This document shows, one piece after another, positions 30,027-41,644 of a DNA stretch of 64,000 nucleotides. The translations under genes and the position numbers were made by a program. Positions within the stretch are counted from its first letter, which is position 1, and each line of letters opens with the position of its first letter. Below the pieces are notes generated by a model that had not been told where the DNA came from, did no database searches, and was given only the letters and a program-made list of their open reading frames with translations. This stretch comes from Puccinellia tenuiflora (lineage: Eukaryota; Streptophyta; Magnoliopsida; Poales; Poaceae): positions 1 through 64,000 of the forward strand of contig QRDG01000527.1 of assembly GCA_012064385.1 (NCBI GenBank), in the 5' to 3' direction.

Positions 30027-32638
30027 ACCAACAATTAGTTCATCGAATCTAAAAATGATACACTGCCATTCTGTTTTTTTGATGGTATCAAACACTCCGT
30101 GATCATTCATTCGCAAAAAAAACACACACACACACACATACACACTCAGTGATCCAAGTCATGTTGATTTTCCAATTCTGTAGAATTCAAGAGGACATTG
30201 TAAAAATGCGTTTTCCCATAATTACATTTTCGAGAATCCAGCAAATGAAAGAGCCGCTCTTAGAAAACTAAGTTATGATCAATTTAAGTTTTTTACATGA
30301 GGATCAACTCAATGAAATACTAAGTATTATTGGAGTTAAACACAACCTTTTTTGTTTTTGTTTTGAGAATGAGCTAAACACAACCTTGATGTACCGATGG
30401 TGCCCTTCTGTTTCCTTACCCATTTTTGCCCATGCAGCATCTAGATAGTTGTCGGTACCAAACAAAAGACAGATATGGCGTGACAAATTTGGGCCCACGG
30501 GTCTCGTGCATTGACTTTTGGGGCACAAGCGGAATGTTCTACTCCAAAGTGAGCGATATTTTTGCATTTTCCATTTCCTCACTAGCTCCCACAATTAATT
30601 TCACTAGGTCCGAAGAAAAACATCATGCTCTTTGTATTGTGTACCGCTAGTAGTTTCAGTCACTCTCGGTCTAGGACAACCAAGTAATTGGATGGCCAAT
30701 GCTGATGGTGTGCCCTACCAAGGCGAAGAATGGTCTTTTGAGTGGTAACAGTGATGTACGAGTACCCATCAACAGCGAAACATCACTGGTGTCTTTGTGT
30801 CTATCTGGACGCACCGGGGCCAGGGTTCCGGTCTTCGATAAACACAATGTCTCCAAATACAACTTGTGTAGTGGTACGTGTCAGTGTGTATGCCCATTTA
30901 CGTCGCCCTCAAGAAAAATATGGAATATGTAGTTTTACCCCTGTTCTAAAATATAGGACATTTCGGTAGGCTAAAATGGTGTACCAAAACATCTAAATAT
31001 TTAGAAAAGGAGGTAGTATTTTTTAACTCAAACAAATTGTATTTAGTATAAATTTTAGTACTACCTCCGTCCAAAAAAGATGTCATTTTTTTTACTAAAG
31101 TTGAATGTATCTTACCACTATTTAGTGTTTAGATACATTCAAATTTAGATAAAAAAATATCATCCTTTTTAAGACGAAGGGAGTAGTACTAATCCACGTT
31201 GGACAATGTGGGAGAGAATGAAATCAGTAAGGGGTCAGTTAAACAAAGATCTTGACTATTCCACGTCGTTGGGGTTCCTGCTCCGCCTTCCTGCTCCGCC
31301 AACGCGAAGAACAGAGGAGGGAGCGCCTTCCTGCTCCGCCTTCAAAGGGTCCAGACGGCTACCAGAATCCAGATGCCGCCTACATCACTGACTGTGCATA
31401 CGCCGAGCTAGCTAGCAGATATACACTGCGTGACACCAACACGATAGGCTCTCGCGCACTAGCTCTCCTCTAGCTAGGTCCACTTCACGAGTCAACATTC
31501 CACGGCTAGCTCCACTAAATGGCTCCGGTCGTGAAGTCCACTCTACTACAGTATAAGAGTCAACAAATACGACCAGATTGTCGAATCTCTCTTGTGCTCA
31601 TGATCTGGACCGTGAGGTGAGGGCAGGACAAGCAAAATATCTCGATCTCTTTCTTGGGTCATCCGTACCTATCCGACCTCACCTTACGCCATGATCGATC
31701 CCGGCAACGGAACGGGATCAAGCTAGGTAGCAAGTAGTACGACTCGTCTCTAGTACAGTATTGGTCAGAGATCACGGTCCTAGCTTGTCTTTTTTTTTTT
31801 CCGATAAAGATCACGGTGCTAACTATGAAGCTAGCTCAATCATGCATGGAGCTGCCTGCACCGCTGTGGCGCTGTCGGTCGACGATCAATCAACCTCCCG
31901 CGCCCGCGCTAGAATAAGCTTGGACAAACGATACGATCGTGTGCTTAATTAATTACTGTACGTACTTGCATTGGTTGGGGACTTGTAACATATGTTTATC
32001 CGTCTTCACCAAGTAATCGACAAATTGAAACAGATGATTAGCCCTCAAAGACTCCGCCGTACGTACGTACGTACGTACTTTGCTGGCTTAAGATCGACAA
32101 ACTAAGAGAGGTATGCAGCTAGGCCGGAGATCTTTAATAATCGAGAAAAAACGGTAGATTTAGTTACCATGAAGTAGATGGCTGAGCCGACGACGAAGGT
32201 CCAGTAGCGGCCGAGGTAGGCGTCGGCGACGTAGGCGCCGAGCAAGGGCGTGAGGAAGACGGTCCCCGACCAGTTGGTGACGTTGTTGGACGCCTCCACG
32301 GTGCCCTGGTGCAGCTTCTCCGTCAGGTAGATCACCAGGTTCGACGCGATGCCGTAGTAGGCCATCCGCTCGAACAGCTCGTACACTGCAAAGAATAATC
32401 ATGATGTTTCCATGGCCGATCGAACGGACAGAAGCTTGCATGCGCGATGCATTATTGGCGACCTACCGACGATGAAGGAGCAGGCGGTCCAGCCGCCGCG
32501 CTTGGACCGGAGCACGGGGTTGCCGCGGAGGTCCACCGACCCGTCCCGCGTGTACTCGCCTCCTCCCTGCCCGGCGGCGGCGGTGCCGTCCTCCACGGCC
32601 CCCCCGGTGCCCTTCTCGTTGGCCTCCGCCACCGCCAT
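28461..32638 (-). CDS. NPF (NRT1/PTR) family proton-coupled transporter, three exons, 613 aa
   Basis: Exons 32638-32467, 32385-32168 and 29912-28461 join in frame with GT-AG introns of 81 and 2255 bp. The product has the usual length for plant NPF plasma-membrane or tonoplast carriers, which move nitrate, peptides or other small solutes with protons through 12 membrane helices. The proton-coupling ExxER motif is intact at residues 60-64 (ELFER). The family signatures GTVFLTPLLGAYVADAYLGR (98-117), GNGGTKPNISTIGADQFDD (175-193) and FFNWWMF (205-211) are present, as is the large central loop rich in charged residues (about 255-330). The exon 1/2 junction within SFIVVYELFER is a typical NPF intron site. 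The closest subgroup is probably NPF5 (PTR3-like), judged from memory of these motifs; the substrate cannot be told. Intron 2 carries MITEs. A TATA box lies 169 bp upstream. Confidence 0.93.
29996..30022. repeat. TA microsatellite in NPF intron 2
   Basis: An uninterrupted (TA) run just inside the intron, followed by an unrelated CA run near 30122-30138. Confidence 0.85.
30938..31013. mobile_element. Probable short Stowaway-like MITE in NPF intron 2
   Basis: The left end (cctgttctaaaatatag) and the right end (atatttagaaaaggaggtag) are imperfect inverted repeats, with TA flanking the right end. The left end is degenerate, so the boundary is approximate. Confidence 0.45.
31061..31183. mobile_element. 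Stowaway-type MITE in NPF intron 2
   Basis: Ends ctacctccgtccaaaaaaga and the inverse of cctttttaagacgaagggag, with TA on both sides. The middle (agtgtttagatacattcaaa) is shared with the MITE at 26083, so the two belong to one family. Confidence 0.78.
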
Positions 32639-32806
32639 TGCTAAGCTGCCGCCTACCTACCTGCTGCCTTGCAGCTCGTACGAGTGCTCGATCTGCTCTC
32701 TCTCCACCACTCGACTCCTCTAGCTACGTCGACCCAGGCAGGTGGCTCTCTCGATCTGCTCAGAGAGCGAGCTTGGTGCTAGGCTGCTAGCAAGTGACGG
32801 GACCTG

Positions 32807-32814
32807 CATTTATA
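32807..32814 (-). promoter_or_regulatory. TATA box of the NPF transporter gene
   Basis: Minus-strand TATAAATG in ggtctataaatgcagg lies 169 bp upstream of the ATG at 32638, leaving room for a 5' UTR of about 140 bp. Confidence 0.55.
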
Positions 32815-32829
32815 GACCTGGTCCTAGCT

Positions 32830-34064
32830 AACTACAGTAGTGTACTGGTTGGTAGCAGTACTGCTCTTGTCTTGTGAGTGACGTCGACCTCGTTTACGGA
32901 TGTGCCCTCGACGAGTTGTACGGGACACCGGCCGGCAGCACGGCATTGTCTTCGCTTGTCATCTTCCTTGCGGCTGTAGCTACTTAACCCTGTGTGACCA
33001 AAGGGGAACCTTCAATCAATCAAGCTGCTAGCTGCTGGTGAAGATATATCTGAGATCAAAAGCGACTCGCGCGCCTCCGTCGGTTTTTAAAGGAGAAATT
33101 TCGTCGCTTTTCCGGTCTTAATTCGTACAGTAAAGGTGCACACGGAGCTCAACTGTTCAAGTTTGATTATTGCAAAATTCTCAGAGTAAAAGTGAAGCCC
33201 TCCAGGGTATAAACCTTTGTTTTTACCTGAGGTTTTTACCTCCTTTATATAAGAAAAAAAGGCAAACCCCATACGGTAATTCCCCTCAAAAAAAAAAAAA
33301 CTCTCCAAAGACTAGAGTAACAAGAAGTAGGGCCTTTTTTTTGCATTCTCAATACATATTCCTTAAAATAAGAACACCCAAAGAACTCACAATATAGACG
33401 CCAAATTAAAGACTCGGCCATCGAAAATCAAGGTCGGTCACCAAGTCCGGTCAACAAAATGTCACCAAGTCTAGCCACATCAGATAATGGAAATACCACC
33501 AAAATGCATAAAAGTCAAAAATCGTGCTTGTATTCTCGACCAAACCAATACCGCCGGCCTGGGACCATGTTGCTCGTGTCGGTGGAAACGAACTTCTGTT
33601 CCTCGGACTTTTGCTTCTGTACAGTGTCGGTGAATGTGATCTGAACCTTCTCGCCTTGCACCTCAAAAATAGGTTGCTTTCATCGTTCTTTTGGTACCTC
33701 AACTCGTTGCGAGTCGAGGACGTCTTGCAACTCACATTTCTTGCGAGTCGAGGACGTCTTGCAACTCACAGTCAACATGGTTTTAACATTTACTTTAGTG
33801 AAGGTCGTCTTGCAACTCACATTTCTTGCGACAATTTGATCATACAAACCATGGCATTTGTTGCACATTTCGTGTATGACCCTCAACTGGTGCGACATAG
33901 CACTCGATCCATTACCATTTGTTGTATTGCTCGTATTGTTCGAACGATGTCTCCAATGAAGCTTGCTCCTCCTGCGTCGGCTCTTTGGCCATGCCGTCCG
34001 ACTGCGGCGCCTTACGAGCACCATGGGGAGCTAGAGGGTGCATATGCGGCGTTGAAACATACAC

Positions 34065-34067
<3 letters not shown>
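32830..34067. other. Upstream region of the NPF gene; short tandem motif
   Basis: No gene supported. At about 33700-33830 the phrase gaggacgtcttgcaactcac is repeated with attcttgcgagtc-like spacers (three copies, the third degenerate). Frames across it on both strands are repeat-derived. Confidence 0.4.

Positions 34068-34120
<53 letters not shown>
34068..34120. repeat. GA microsatellite
   Basis: About 53 bp of uninterrupted (GA)n. It gives spurious Arg/Glu and Leu/Ser frames on the two strands. Confidence 0.95.
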
Positions 34121-34123
<3 letters not shown>

Positions 34124-34139
34124 GTTCAAGGGTTAAGTT

Positions 34140-35190
34140 GTGTGATGCTAAAGTGTCAAGTGGTAAATTAAGGAAGGAAGCAAACACGCGATCCATATCT
34201 AGTATACAAAATGAAACCAACACCAAAGGCAATAAGAAATGGAAAAGGAGATGAAACATGGTGAGTTGCATGGGATTCCTCGGTATTTTTTTAATTCATT
34301 ACTCTGGATTCTTCACTTCCATATAAATATCATTTTCTTCATGTGTCCATTTACCAAGAAATACTTACGCGCCTACGTCGACGTGGCTATTTCCCCTAAA
34401 TTGGCAGCATTGAGAACAAAGAAATTGTTGGAGTTCGTTTGCTTATAGCATTACTAGAATTCATTGGTGTTAATAGAAACCTCCTTTGAGAAGGTTGGAA
34501 AGAGATTTATTGGAAAAACACCAGCCCCTTTCTATTCTAATGAGACGTGACTAATTCTATTCTATAGATCATTTCACTTATAGATCGATCTAATTTGAAA
34601 CCTAATACTTGGCGGGGAAGGGGAGGTGAAGAGAACAAACCAAACAATTAAATTAACAAATCATTGGGCTCACCTTTGTAGTTCTGGTCATATACTCATT
34701 TGAAAAACCAAACAATAAATGCATCACTCTTCTAGGCACCTTATTTAATCTAGAACTTACCTAAGGAGTCAATCATGTGGCCTGGAAAGTTCTATGAAGA
34801 TATTTATTACCTATACATGCATTCAGCTCCCTGTCAAGATTGTATACATATATGAAAATAAAATATAAGCACATATATATATATATATATAGTTCATCTA
34901 AAGCACACCCATTGATCCATAGAGACATGTAATTGTTTGTTATTTTTATTTCCCTTTGTTGGCTAAATCAACGGTTCGTGAAGGGTGGTGTCAAAAAAAA
35001 GAAAGGAAATGAAACCAATTTATTGTAAAAACTGATGTAATTTTAAGTGCAAGTGTATTCCGGCGTAGAGGTTAGAATTTTACAATAAAATTATCTGGTC
35101 TTAAGGTATGTGGTCAATTTCAACAAAGTATAATACAAAAATGGATGATTTTAAGATAATAGATTCGAAAATAAAAAATTAGTATAAATA
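34140..35190. repeat. Diverged duplicate segment, copy 1 (partner 38680-39345)
   Basis: Shared landmarks in the same order are aaggaaggaagcaaacac, gatgaaacatggtgag, tcaatcatgtgg, tatacatgcattcagctcc, cattgatccatagaga and gtagaggttaga. Copy 1 has extra sequence, including a TA microsatellite at 34869-34891. No gene lies inside. Confidence 0.7.
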
Positions 35191-35405
35191 AGTTCCCTAC
35201 TTCTAATGATGTGATTGTGATAGAGTCGTAAGTAGCTTTTTTGTGTCACATATTGGAATGACCATCAGCGTCAAAATGATTTAGATTTTCTTGCGGCCCA
35301 ATTGAAGTTGGAGCTATTTTTCTCACAATTGCGGGTCCATCATTTGTGAGTCAAAACATAGAAAAGAAACTTGCATATATTCAGTGGATAGAGTAGTTGA
35401 GCAAA

Positions 35406-35888
35406 CTAGCAAAAGCTGATAATGATGGCGACAAATCGTGCAATAGCTTGGGTCGCTCTGTTATTTGATGGCACATAGCCGTGCTCTAGCTGGAAGTAAA
35501 AGCCAACAAGGCCAATCATGAAGATCTAGAACAAAGCCATGAGTCCATATATTCCAAATTCAGTGTGGCCCTTCATGATATACTGATCATCCGCTTCTTT
35601 TTTCTTTTCCAACACATGGTAGAGCTGCTGCGGCCCAAAGCAGAGGGTAGAAAACTCCATGACCACAGTGTCTAGGTTCATTTCTTCAAGAAAAAATGTG
35701 TGCAAAAGCAGCGTGAAAAGAGAGGCAAAGATGTCAATGAGAAGGTTGTACTCAGAAAACGAGTCACATTGTTGTTTCGCCCAATCATCACTCATCTTCC
35801 AAAAGACGTACCTGAGAATTTGGTTAAAATTATTGCTCATAATGGATGATATGGAAATGTTTGAAGGCATTTCTATGTATTTAAACAT
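35406..35888 (-). pseudogene. Small membrane-protein gene broken by an in-frame stop
   Basis: The minus-strand frame from 35888 contains a hydrophobic segment (LLIDIFASLFTLLLHTFFLE), a linker with EKKKEADDQYIMKGHTEFGI, then a second hydrophobic segment interrupted by TAG at 35526-35528. The same frame continues after the TAG with IFMIGLVGFYFQLEHGYVPS through AIARFVAIIISFC to a stop at 35406. The protein-like quality on both sides suggests a single-base stop in a former gene. A GTACGT donor-like site near 35810 suggests that the true upstream part was spliced, so the 5' end is uncertain. I do not recognise the family. Confidence 0.5.
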
Positions 35889-35899
35889 ATGGTAATAAC

Positions 35900-37020
35900 A
35901 TGAGGACTTACATATACCAATTTATAACTGGCATCTGTCAGAACTTAGACTTGCTTGAAATGCAAAGTGATAAATAACTTTAAGTGGGTGTGTAGGAAAT
36001 TTAGTTACTCCACAATACAACTACGCATAGTGATGGCAAAGAGACATCAGTGAACTACTTGCATGAAGCAAACAAAAATTGCAATACAATCAAGCGAGGA
36101 GATTTACAGGCAAATTCATCACATAAGAATGAATACAACGAAGGTACTTAAACAGAACAAAATCCGAATTCATTAGGTGAGGAATGCAATTTATTATCTG
36201 AAAATATTGACCATCAACTATTTCAATTATTTATATTCTAAGCTAGAAGACGATGAGGTTTTTCTCGTTGATGCAGCGGTGTCGGTCTAAAAATCAACAA
36301 AACTGACTTCTTTGCCAATTCTTTTTTAGTACATTATTTTTTGTAAGAATGATCATTTACTCAAAAAACCAAGAAAAACTTGTTTTCGAGAGCTATCTCG
36401 AACTTTCGCAAGTTTTTATGCGTAGATGGTGCATATATGAGTTCGTAAAGAACTTCATATTATACGTCAAATTCTGTAGAAATTTTCCGTTGTCGTGTAG
36501 CGCCCATATGAACATGTCGAACTTGTTAGACAATTGGACTGACACTACCATCATAACAGATTCATTCCACGCCAGAAGTTTAGGCCCAACAAGTTAGAGC
36601 ACGTTTGAATTCGACACACTCAATGACAGAGTTGATAGGACATGTTCCACAGTGGAATTATTTCTCCTCACAATGAGTTATATAAAATTGGGTTTTGTTA
36701 AAAAAATATCAAAATTTCTTCCAATTAAGAATCTAGAATTTATTTTTTCGCTAGCCAATTTTTTTGATTTATTTATTCTTTTATACAATTGGTTGATTTT
36801 TTTTGGCTAAATCAGATTATTTTCTACAATTGCACTTTTTATATGCTCCCTCTGTTTTTGTATACAGGGCCACTGCCTTTATTTTTCAGGTGTACCAAGA
36901 AAACAAAGTCAAACAATAAATAGCATGGTTGATTGTGTGGAAAGCCTCTCGTGTTCTGTGTATACTTAAACAAATTGCATGTAGAGACTCTTTCTCTATG
37001 GTTGTATGCAGCGTTTGCAT
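35900..37020. other. Unassigned AT-rich spacer
   Basis: No supported gene, RNA or transposon ends. The frame at 36349-36597 has no family motif. Confidence 0.4.
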
Positions 37021-37022
37021 TA

Positions 37023-37234
37023 ATTAGCACCATTGCACGAGGTGGAAATTACAATCAATTCGTCTTGAAAAGACATAGAGGCCTTATATAGAAGCAAAAA
37101 AATGTAATTTGATTGTGGCCTTGTATTCATAAACACAAGGAGTATACAAAATGCACATTAACAGAAGTGCAACCTTTGTACTCCCTCGGGTATAGTTTAT
37201 TAGGCATGGTAAGAAAAACTCTTGTATATAAGCT
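37023..37234 (+). repeat. Recent 212-bp duplication, copy 1
   Basis: tagcaccattgcacgaggtg through cttgtatataagct matches 38125-38334 with one visible difference (agacatag against agagatag). Confidence 0.92.
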
Positions 37235-37235
37235 A

Positions 37236-37506
37236 CTCCCTCCGTCCTAGTTTATAGGACTCAATAGCCAAATATCTAGGCCCAAGGTGATTTCTGATTG
37301 GCTTTGTTTTGTTCTACATCCACTGCATGCATTGGTTGATTCCTTTCCCACCCTTGCATGCAGCTTTTTTTAATTCACACACACGCCATGCATGAAAGTT
37401 AATTGGGTGAGGGGTGAGGAAAATTAATGCCATTACTCCAAATAGGTCATTTGTTTTGGGACTGCATGGATTTCAAGATGAGTCTTATAATCTAGGACGG
37501 AGGGAG
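37236..37506. mobile_element. Stowaway-type MITE, 271 bp
   Basis: Ends ctccctccgtcctagtttat and the inverse of ttataatctaggacggaggg, with TA target copies at 37234-37235 and 37507-37508. It lies directly against copy 1 of the 212-bp duplication and is absent after copy 2. Confidence 0.85.
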
Positions 37507-37508
37507 TA

Positions 37509-38124
37509 CTATTGATTGGCAAATAAATGGGCTGATGCCCTGATTGTGTTTGTCGAGCATGTAAATGCAGAGTGTTGAATGTTCTGCACGCTTGCCTACT
37601 GTTTATCTATGCTAATTGACTTTTGTTTAACAAAATTGCGGTGGGAATAGAAAAGGAAACAAAAGGGGAGAAGATTGCGGGCTTGAGGGTTGTTTTTCGC
37701 CTTAGGGCCATTAAATGCAAACGGGTCTTAGACCACTCCCAAAGCAACCCCCAAAGGACCATTAAGGTGTCGGATATGAAAAACGGCCATATATAGTGCC
37801 CCCTTCCCCGGAGCATCCCGAGCGGGCCTCCAAACTTGGGGGGTTTAAAAACTTCGTTTAGCCGGGTATTGTGTTGACAAATGCTTTGGTTCACAACCAG
37901 ATGTTTAGGTAATTGTTTGACGATGCGGCATATTGAATGAAAATAGACATGTCGTCTTCTACCAAGCTAATGCACGGTGCCGATGTCGATGCCGCCGCAG
38001 GTTTGTGTGGGAAGAACTCCACGATCGAGAAATGGAACGCCATGCGCGTTAGCTGTCCGGCTCCGGTAAGAACGAAACCGTGAAGGATGTTCCTAGCTAC
38101 ACCGCCGCAGCTACCTGCACGCTC
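37509..38124. other. Unassigned spacer between the two 212-bp copies
   Basis: No gene supported. The segment gtaagaacgaaaccgtgaag then gatgttcctagctac near 38062-38100 recurs near 42714-42750. Confidence 0.4.
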
Positions 38125-38334
38125 TAGCACCATTGCACGAGGTGGAAATTACAATCAATTCGTCTTGAAAAGAGATAGAGGCCTTATATAGAAGCAAAAA
38201 AATGTAATTTGATTGTGGCCTTGTATTCATAAACACAAGGAGTATACAAAATGCACATTAACAGAAGTGCAACCTTTGTACTCCCTCGGGTATAGTTTAT
38301 TAGGCATGGTAAGAAAAACTCTTGTATATAAGCT
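38125..38334 (+). repeat. Recent 212-bp duplication, copy 2
   Basis: Same orientation as copy 1 and almost identical. It ends at ataagct, where copy 1 continues into the MITE. Confidence 0.92.
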
Positions 38335-38463
38335 TGAAGGAAACAGAATCGGTGCACCAAGAGCACTGGTCCCGGGAGCATGATTGTTTTGAGATTTTGG
38401 GTGATACAACAAAGTTTGAAGGAAACAAAATCGGTGCACCAAGAGCACTGGTCCCGGGAGCAC
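38335..38463 (+). repeat. Two-copy tandem repeat (~77 bp)
   Basis: tgaaggaaacagaatcggtg and caccaagagcactggtcccg recur after a 77-bp step with one change (cagaat against caaaat). Overlapping minus-strand frames are artefacts. Confidence 0.85.
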
Positions 38464-38679
38464 AAAATACTCACTCAGAACCCAGAAAAGTCGTTGTTAC
38501 AAAATATAGTTTTTGAATGCTAGTTATGAGATATTATTAAAATGTAAAAGATAGAATATAGACATGTTGGATCTACGCTCCATTGAATAATTGAGAAGGT
38601 GTAAGAAAGAATATTTTTAGACCGCATCGTATATGAATATATGGAGGACCAAATATACATCTTCTAACAGAGGTGCTCT

Positions 38680-39345
38680 AAGTGGTGTAAACAAGGAAGG
38701 AAGCAAACACATGAGTCATAGCTAGTGTAAAAAAGCAAAACTAGAGCAAAGACTGTAGTAAATGGAAAATTAATCGAAACATGGTGAGCTACATGTGGCG
38801 ACTGACCAATCTAATTTGATTCCCTAGACTTGGTGTGAAAAGAGGAGGTGGAGAGAATAGAACAATCAACTAACTTGAAAAACCAAAAACTACAATCAGA
38901 ACTCTCATGGGCATCTTATTTACTCTATAACTGTACCTAAGGTAGTCAATCATGTGGTCTGGAAAGATCTATCAAGATATTTAGCAGATATACATGCATT
39001 CAGCTCCATGTCAAGAATTTTTAAAGACAGAAAAATAAAATGTGAACACACGTGTATACCTATAGTTATCTAAAGCATACTCATTGATCCATAGAGAGAT
39101 GTGAATTTTTGTTCGTTTTATTTTCTTCTGCATAACCTAGTTAGCTAGATCGACTGTTTGTTAAGAAAATAACTAAAATTACTTTATTGCAATATTGATT
39201 TGAGTTGAAGTGCAAATGTATTTCAGCATAGAGGTTAGAAAAATACCATAAAAATATTGTTTTTCTTGCTGTATGCGGGTAATTTCAATATGTATAATGC
39301 AAAAAGGTTGATTTCAAGACAATATGTCAGAAAAAATAAAAAAGT
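38680..39345. repeat. Diverged duplicate segment, copy 2 (partner 34140-35190)
   Basis: Same order of landmarks as copy 1, but shorter. The homology fades near 39345, before the secreted-peptide-like frame. Confidence 0.7.
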
Positions 39346-39435
39346 TTATTACAAATAAGGAGGCAGCCTTGGGCAGTACAAAAGGGTATTAAGTTTATAG
39401 CCATCCAATTGTAGAAAACACAAATCCAATGCATT

Positions 39436-39657
39436 TTAGCCGGTGCTTCCAGTCACATTTCGTCTCACACACTGAATCCTTGCCAGACGCGGGTGTCGAC
39501 GGTGGTGCGGCCGCGACCCCGGCGATACTGCGGCGGGGCCAGGCAAGCGCTCATAGTTCATAGCGGGGCCAACATGGGCTGTGGGAGCATCAACATGTTT
39601 CACCGTCGACGCCACGAAAAGTATGAAGACGATGAAGGCAAAATAGCGGGAGGCCAT
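39436..39657 (-). CDS. Candidate small secreted peptide, 73 aa
   Basis: The minus-strand frame starts in good context (cttcATGgcc). It encodes a textbook signal peptide (ASRYFAFIVFILFVASTVKH, cleavage likely after VDA near residue 24). The mature part is short, basic and Pro/Gly-rich (ERLPGPAAVSPGSRPHHRR) and has a single Cys. The layout resembles plant peptide-hormone precursors in general, but no CLE, IDA, CEP or PIP box is recognisable. It may equally be the first exon of a larger gene or a chance frame in GC-rich DNA. There is no homology evidence. Confidence 0.4.
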   Translation of the reverse strand: MASRYFAFIVFILFVASTVKHVDAPTAHVGPAMNYERLPGPAAVSPGSRPHHRRHPRLARIQCVRRNVTGSTG

Positions 39658-40755
39658 GAAGAAGGATGTCCGTGTTGCTACGTTTGGGAGGCGGGGAGAG
39701 GCAGAAACCTAGCGGACTTTGGGAGGCAGGGAAGAGGCTAAACCCTAGCAGGGTAGCTAGTCAGGATGCAGCGGCGACAGTGGCAGTGTGGGCGGTAGCG
39801 CAAAATGATCGACATTGGTGAAGAGAAGGGCAGAGCCGTAGTGGCAGGATCGCTCCTCTCCGGGTAACCGTATAGCCCGGATTGCTAGACCCATTTCTAT
39901 GCTTGACATGTGGCCAATCTAATCTGAAAGCAACGAACCCAACTCATCACCTAATTTTCCGTACGCAAATTTGACGACGCCGGTGCTAGACGCAGCCAAT
40001 TGCCTCAGCGGCGCAACCACCACCGCCCTGTCCACGGGCCAGCGGACCGGTCACCGTCCTCGATTCCCCCGCCCGCGGACCGGTGACCCTCGTCAATGCC
40101 CCCCATCCCTGCTCGCGGCATTGCCGGCACGGCGGCCACCGTCTGCGACGACGCCGCTATCAAAGGAGCATACAAGATTAATGTTTGAATTTCATGAAGA
40201 TGGGTCAACACCGCCAATTGGATTTCAGTGGAGGTGCTACTGCATCAAGATTTCATCAGTGATGTGTCATCTTGGTTCCTGAATGCTAGTTAGCTGAACA
40301 TGTGACTTACCTGTTCCAACTAAAACAGTGTTTATGTCCTGCTATGCTGACTGCAGAATGTAAGAACAATGTATGTTCCAGTACACCAAATTATGTCCCG
40401 GTGTTGCCTCCTTATGTTGCTGTCTGAATGCTAGTTATGTCCTTGTGTTACTTGATCAAACATTCTGATATTGTCAAATCTTGTTGCCATACCTGACATG
40501 TTCTGTTCTGGATAACTTGCTGGTTGCGTGCAAATGTCACATGTAGGAGAATAATATGCAGATAACATAAGTTCTTATCCACACTCCTTTCCCTCTTATC
40601 CCTTCGTCCTCCACACAAGTTCTTAACACAAAAGTCTAAATCAGAATGTGCGGAATCCATTGTTATTTACCTTTTGCAGATTTCTGAATGCATAACTCTT
40701 ACAATCAAGTGGAAGAACCTCATCATCAATTAGTTGTAACAGTGTACCAAGAAAC
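39658..40755. other. Unassigned region
   Basis: GC-rich until about 40150, then AT-rich. The frame at 39971-40282 and its antisense partner have no recognised domain. No transposon ends found. Confidence 0.35.
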
Positions 40756-40765
40756 AGAACTAGCA

Positions 40766-41634
40766 TATTCATTCCTAGAGGGCCTTCTTTTCCTCTCGCT
40801 ACAGTAGAGAGGAGGCGATAAGGAGGCATCTGCGCAGGTCCGGGTCTCGCCGGTGAATCTGCCGCTCCCCTCTGCCTCCGGCCGCCGTTCCGGCGCTGTG
40901 AGGTGGGGGGGAGCTCCGGAGGAAGCCGTGCGTGTATAGTATAGGGTCTAGGTGTGTGTGTGGTTCCCTGTCCGCATCGAGACGACGGCGATGGCCGGCG
41001 AGGTGGTGGCGGCGGCGAGCAGCACGCTTTTGTCCCGGGTCTTCTTCCCCGCTCCGCTGGTGCAGGCTCCGGTGCCGGCGGTGAGTTCTCCGGGTGTGTG
41101 TACAGGAGTGGTCCCTGTCCGGCGGTGATGCGCCGGCGTTGCTCGATGCTTCCTGTCGCTTGCCTGCTTTGGAGTGGCTCTGTGGAAGGAGGGTGGCGTC
41201 TCCGTCTTCTGCTCTGGCTTCAGCTGGAGGTGGCGGTGGCGAGGCCTCGGTGGTCCGGGGATGTTTCCCCGCCGATGCGCGTTCAACGGCTTCGATTCCG
41301 GCGGCTGCGCCGGATGGCTATTGCGGTACTTCAACGCAGCTGGGCTGCTATCGGACCCCGGTTGGCTGTGGGTGTGCGGCGGGCTCGTCTTCTTCCTCTT
41401 CGGCGACGTGCTGGCGGAGCTGGAGTTCGGCAGCGGCGAGTGCCATGGTGGTTGGGCTGGAGGACCTGCAGGGTGTTCGTTGTAATTTTTTTGTTTGTTA
41501 GGGTCCTTTTTGCTCTTTCTCCAAGACAGGTGGCCTTCGGGGTTGCTTCTAGTGCGTGTGTGCGTGTTCCGTTGCTTTGTAACCTTTGTTTCTCTTATTT
41601 GAACACGTTTTCCGCTTCTCAAAAAAAAAAAAAA
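40766..41634 (+). mobile_element. Non-autonomous retroposon with poly(A) tail
   Basis: The target duplication agaactagca at 40756-40765 and 41635-41644 flanks an 869-bp segment with a GC-rich front (ccggccgccgttccggcgct), an AT-rich 3' part (ctttgtttctcttatttgaa) and a 15-base A tail at 41621-41635. Several overlapping frames cover the front on both strands, but none has reverse transcriptase or another domain. It was probably moved by LINE machinery. Confidence 0.75.
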
Positions 41635-41644
41635 AGAACTAGCA

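Noticed and set aside
32062..32081. Repeated acgt as a possible regulatory cluster
   Set aside because: It is a short simple repeat near the 5' end of a transporter intron. Nothing else supports a binding-site role.
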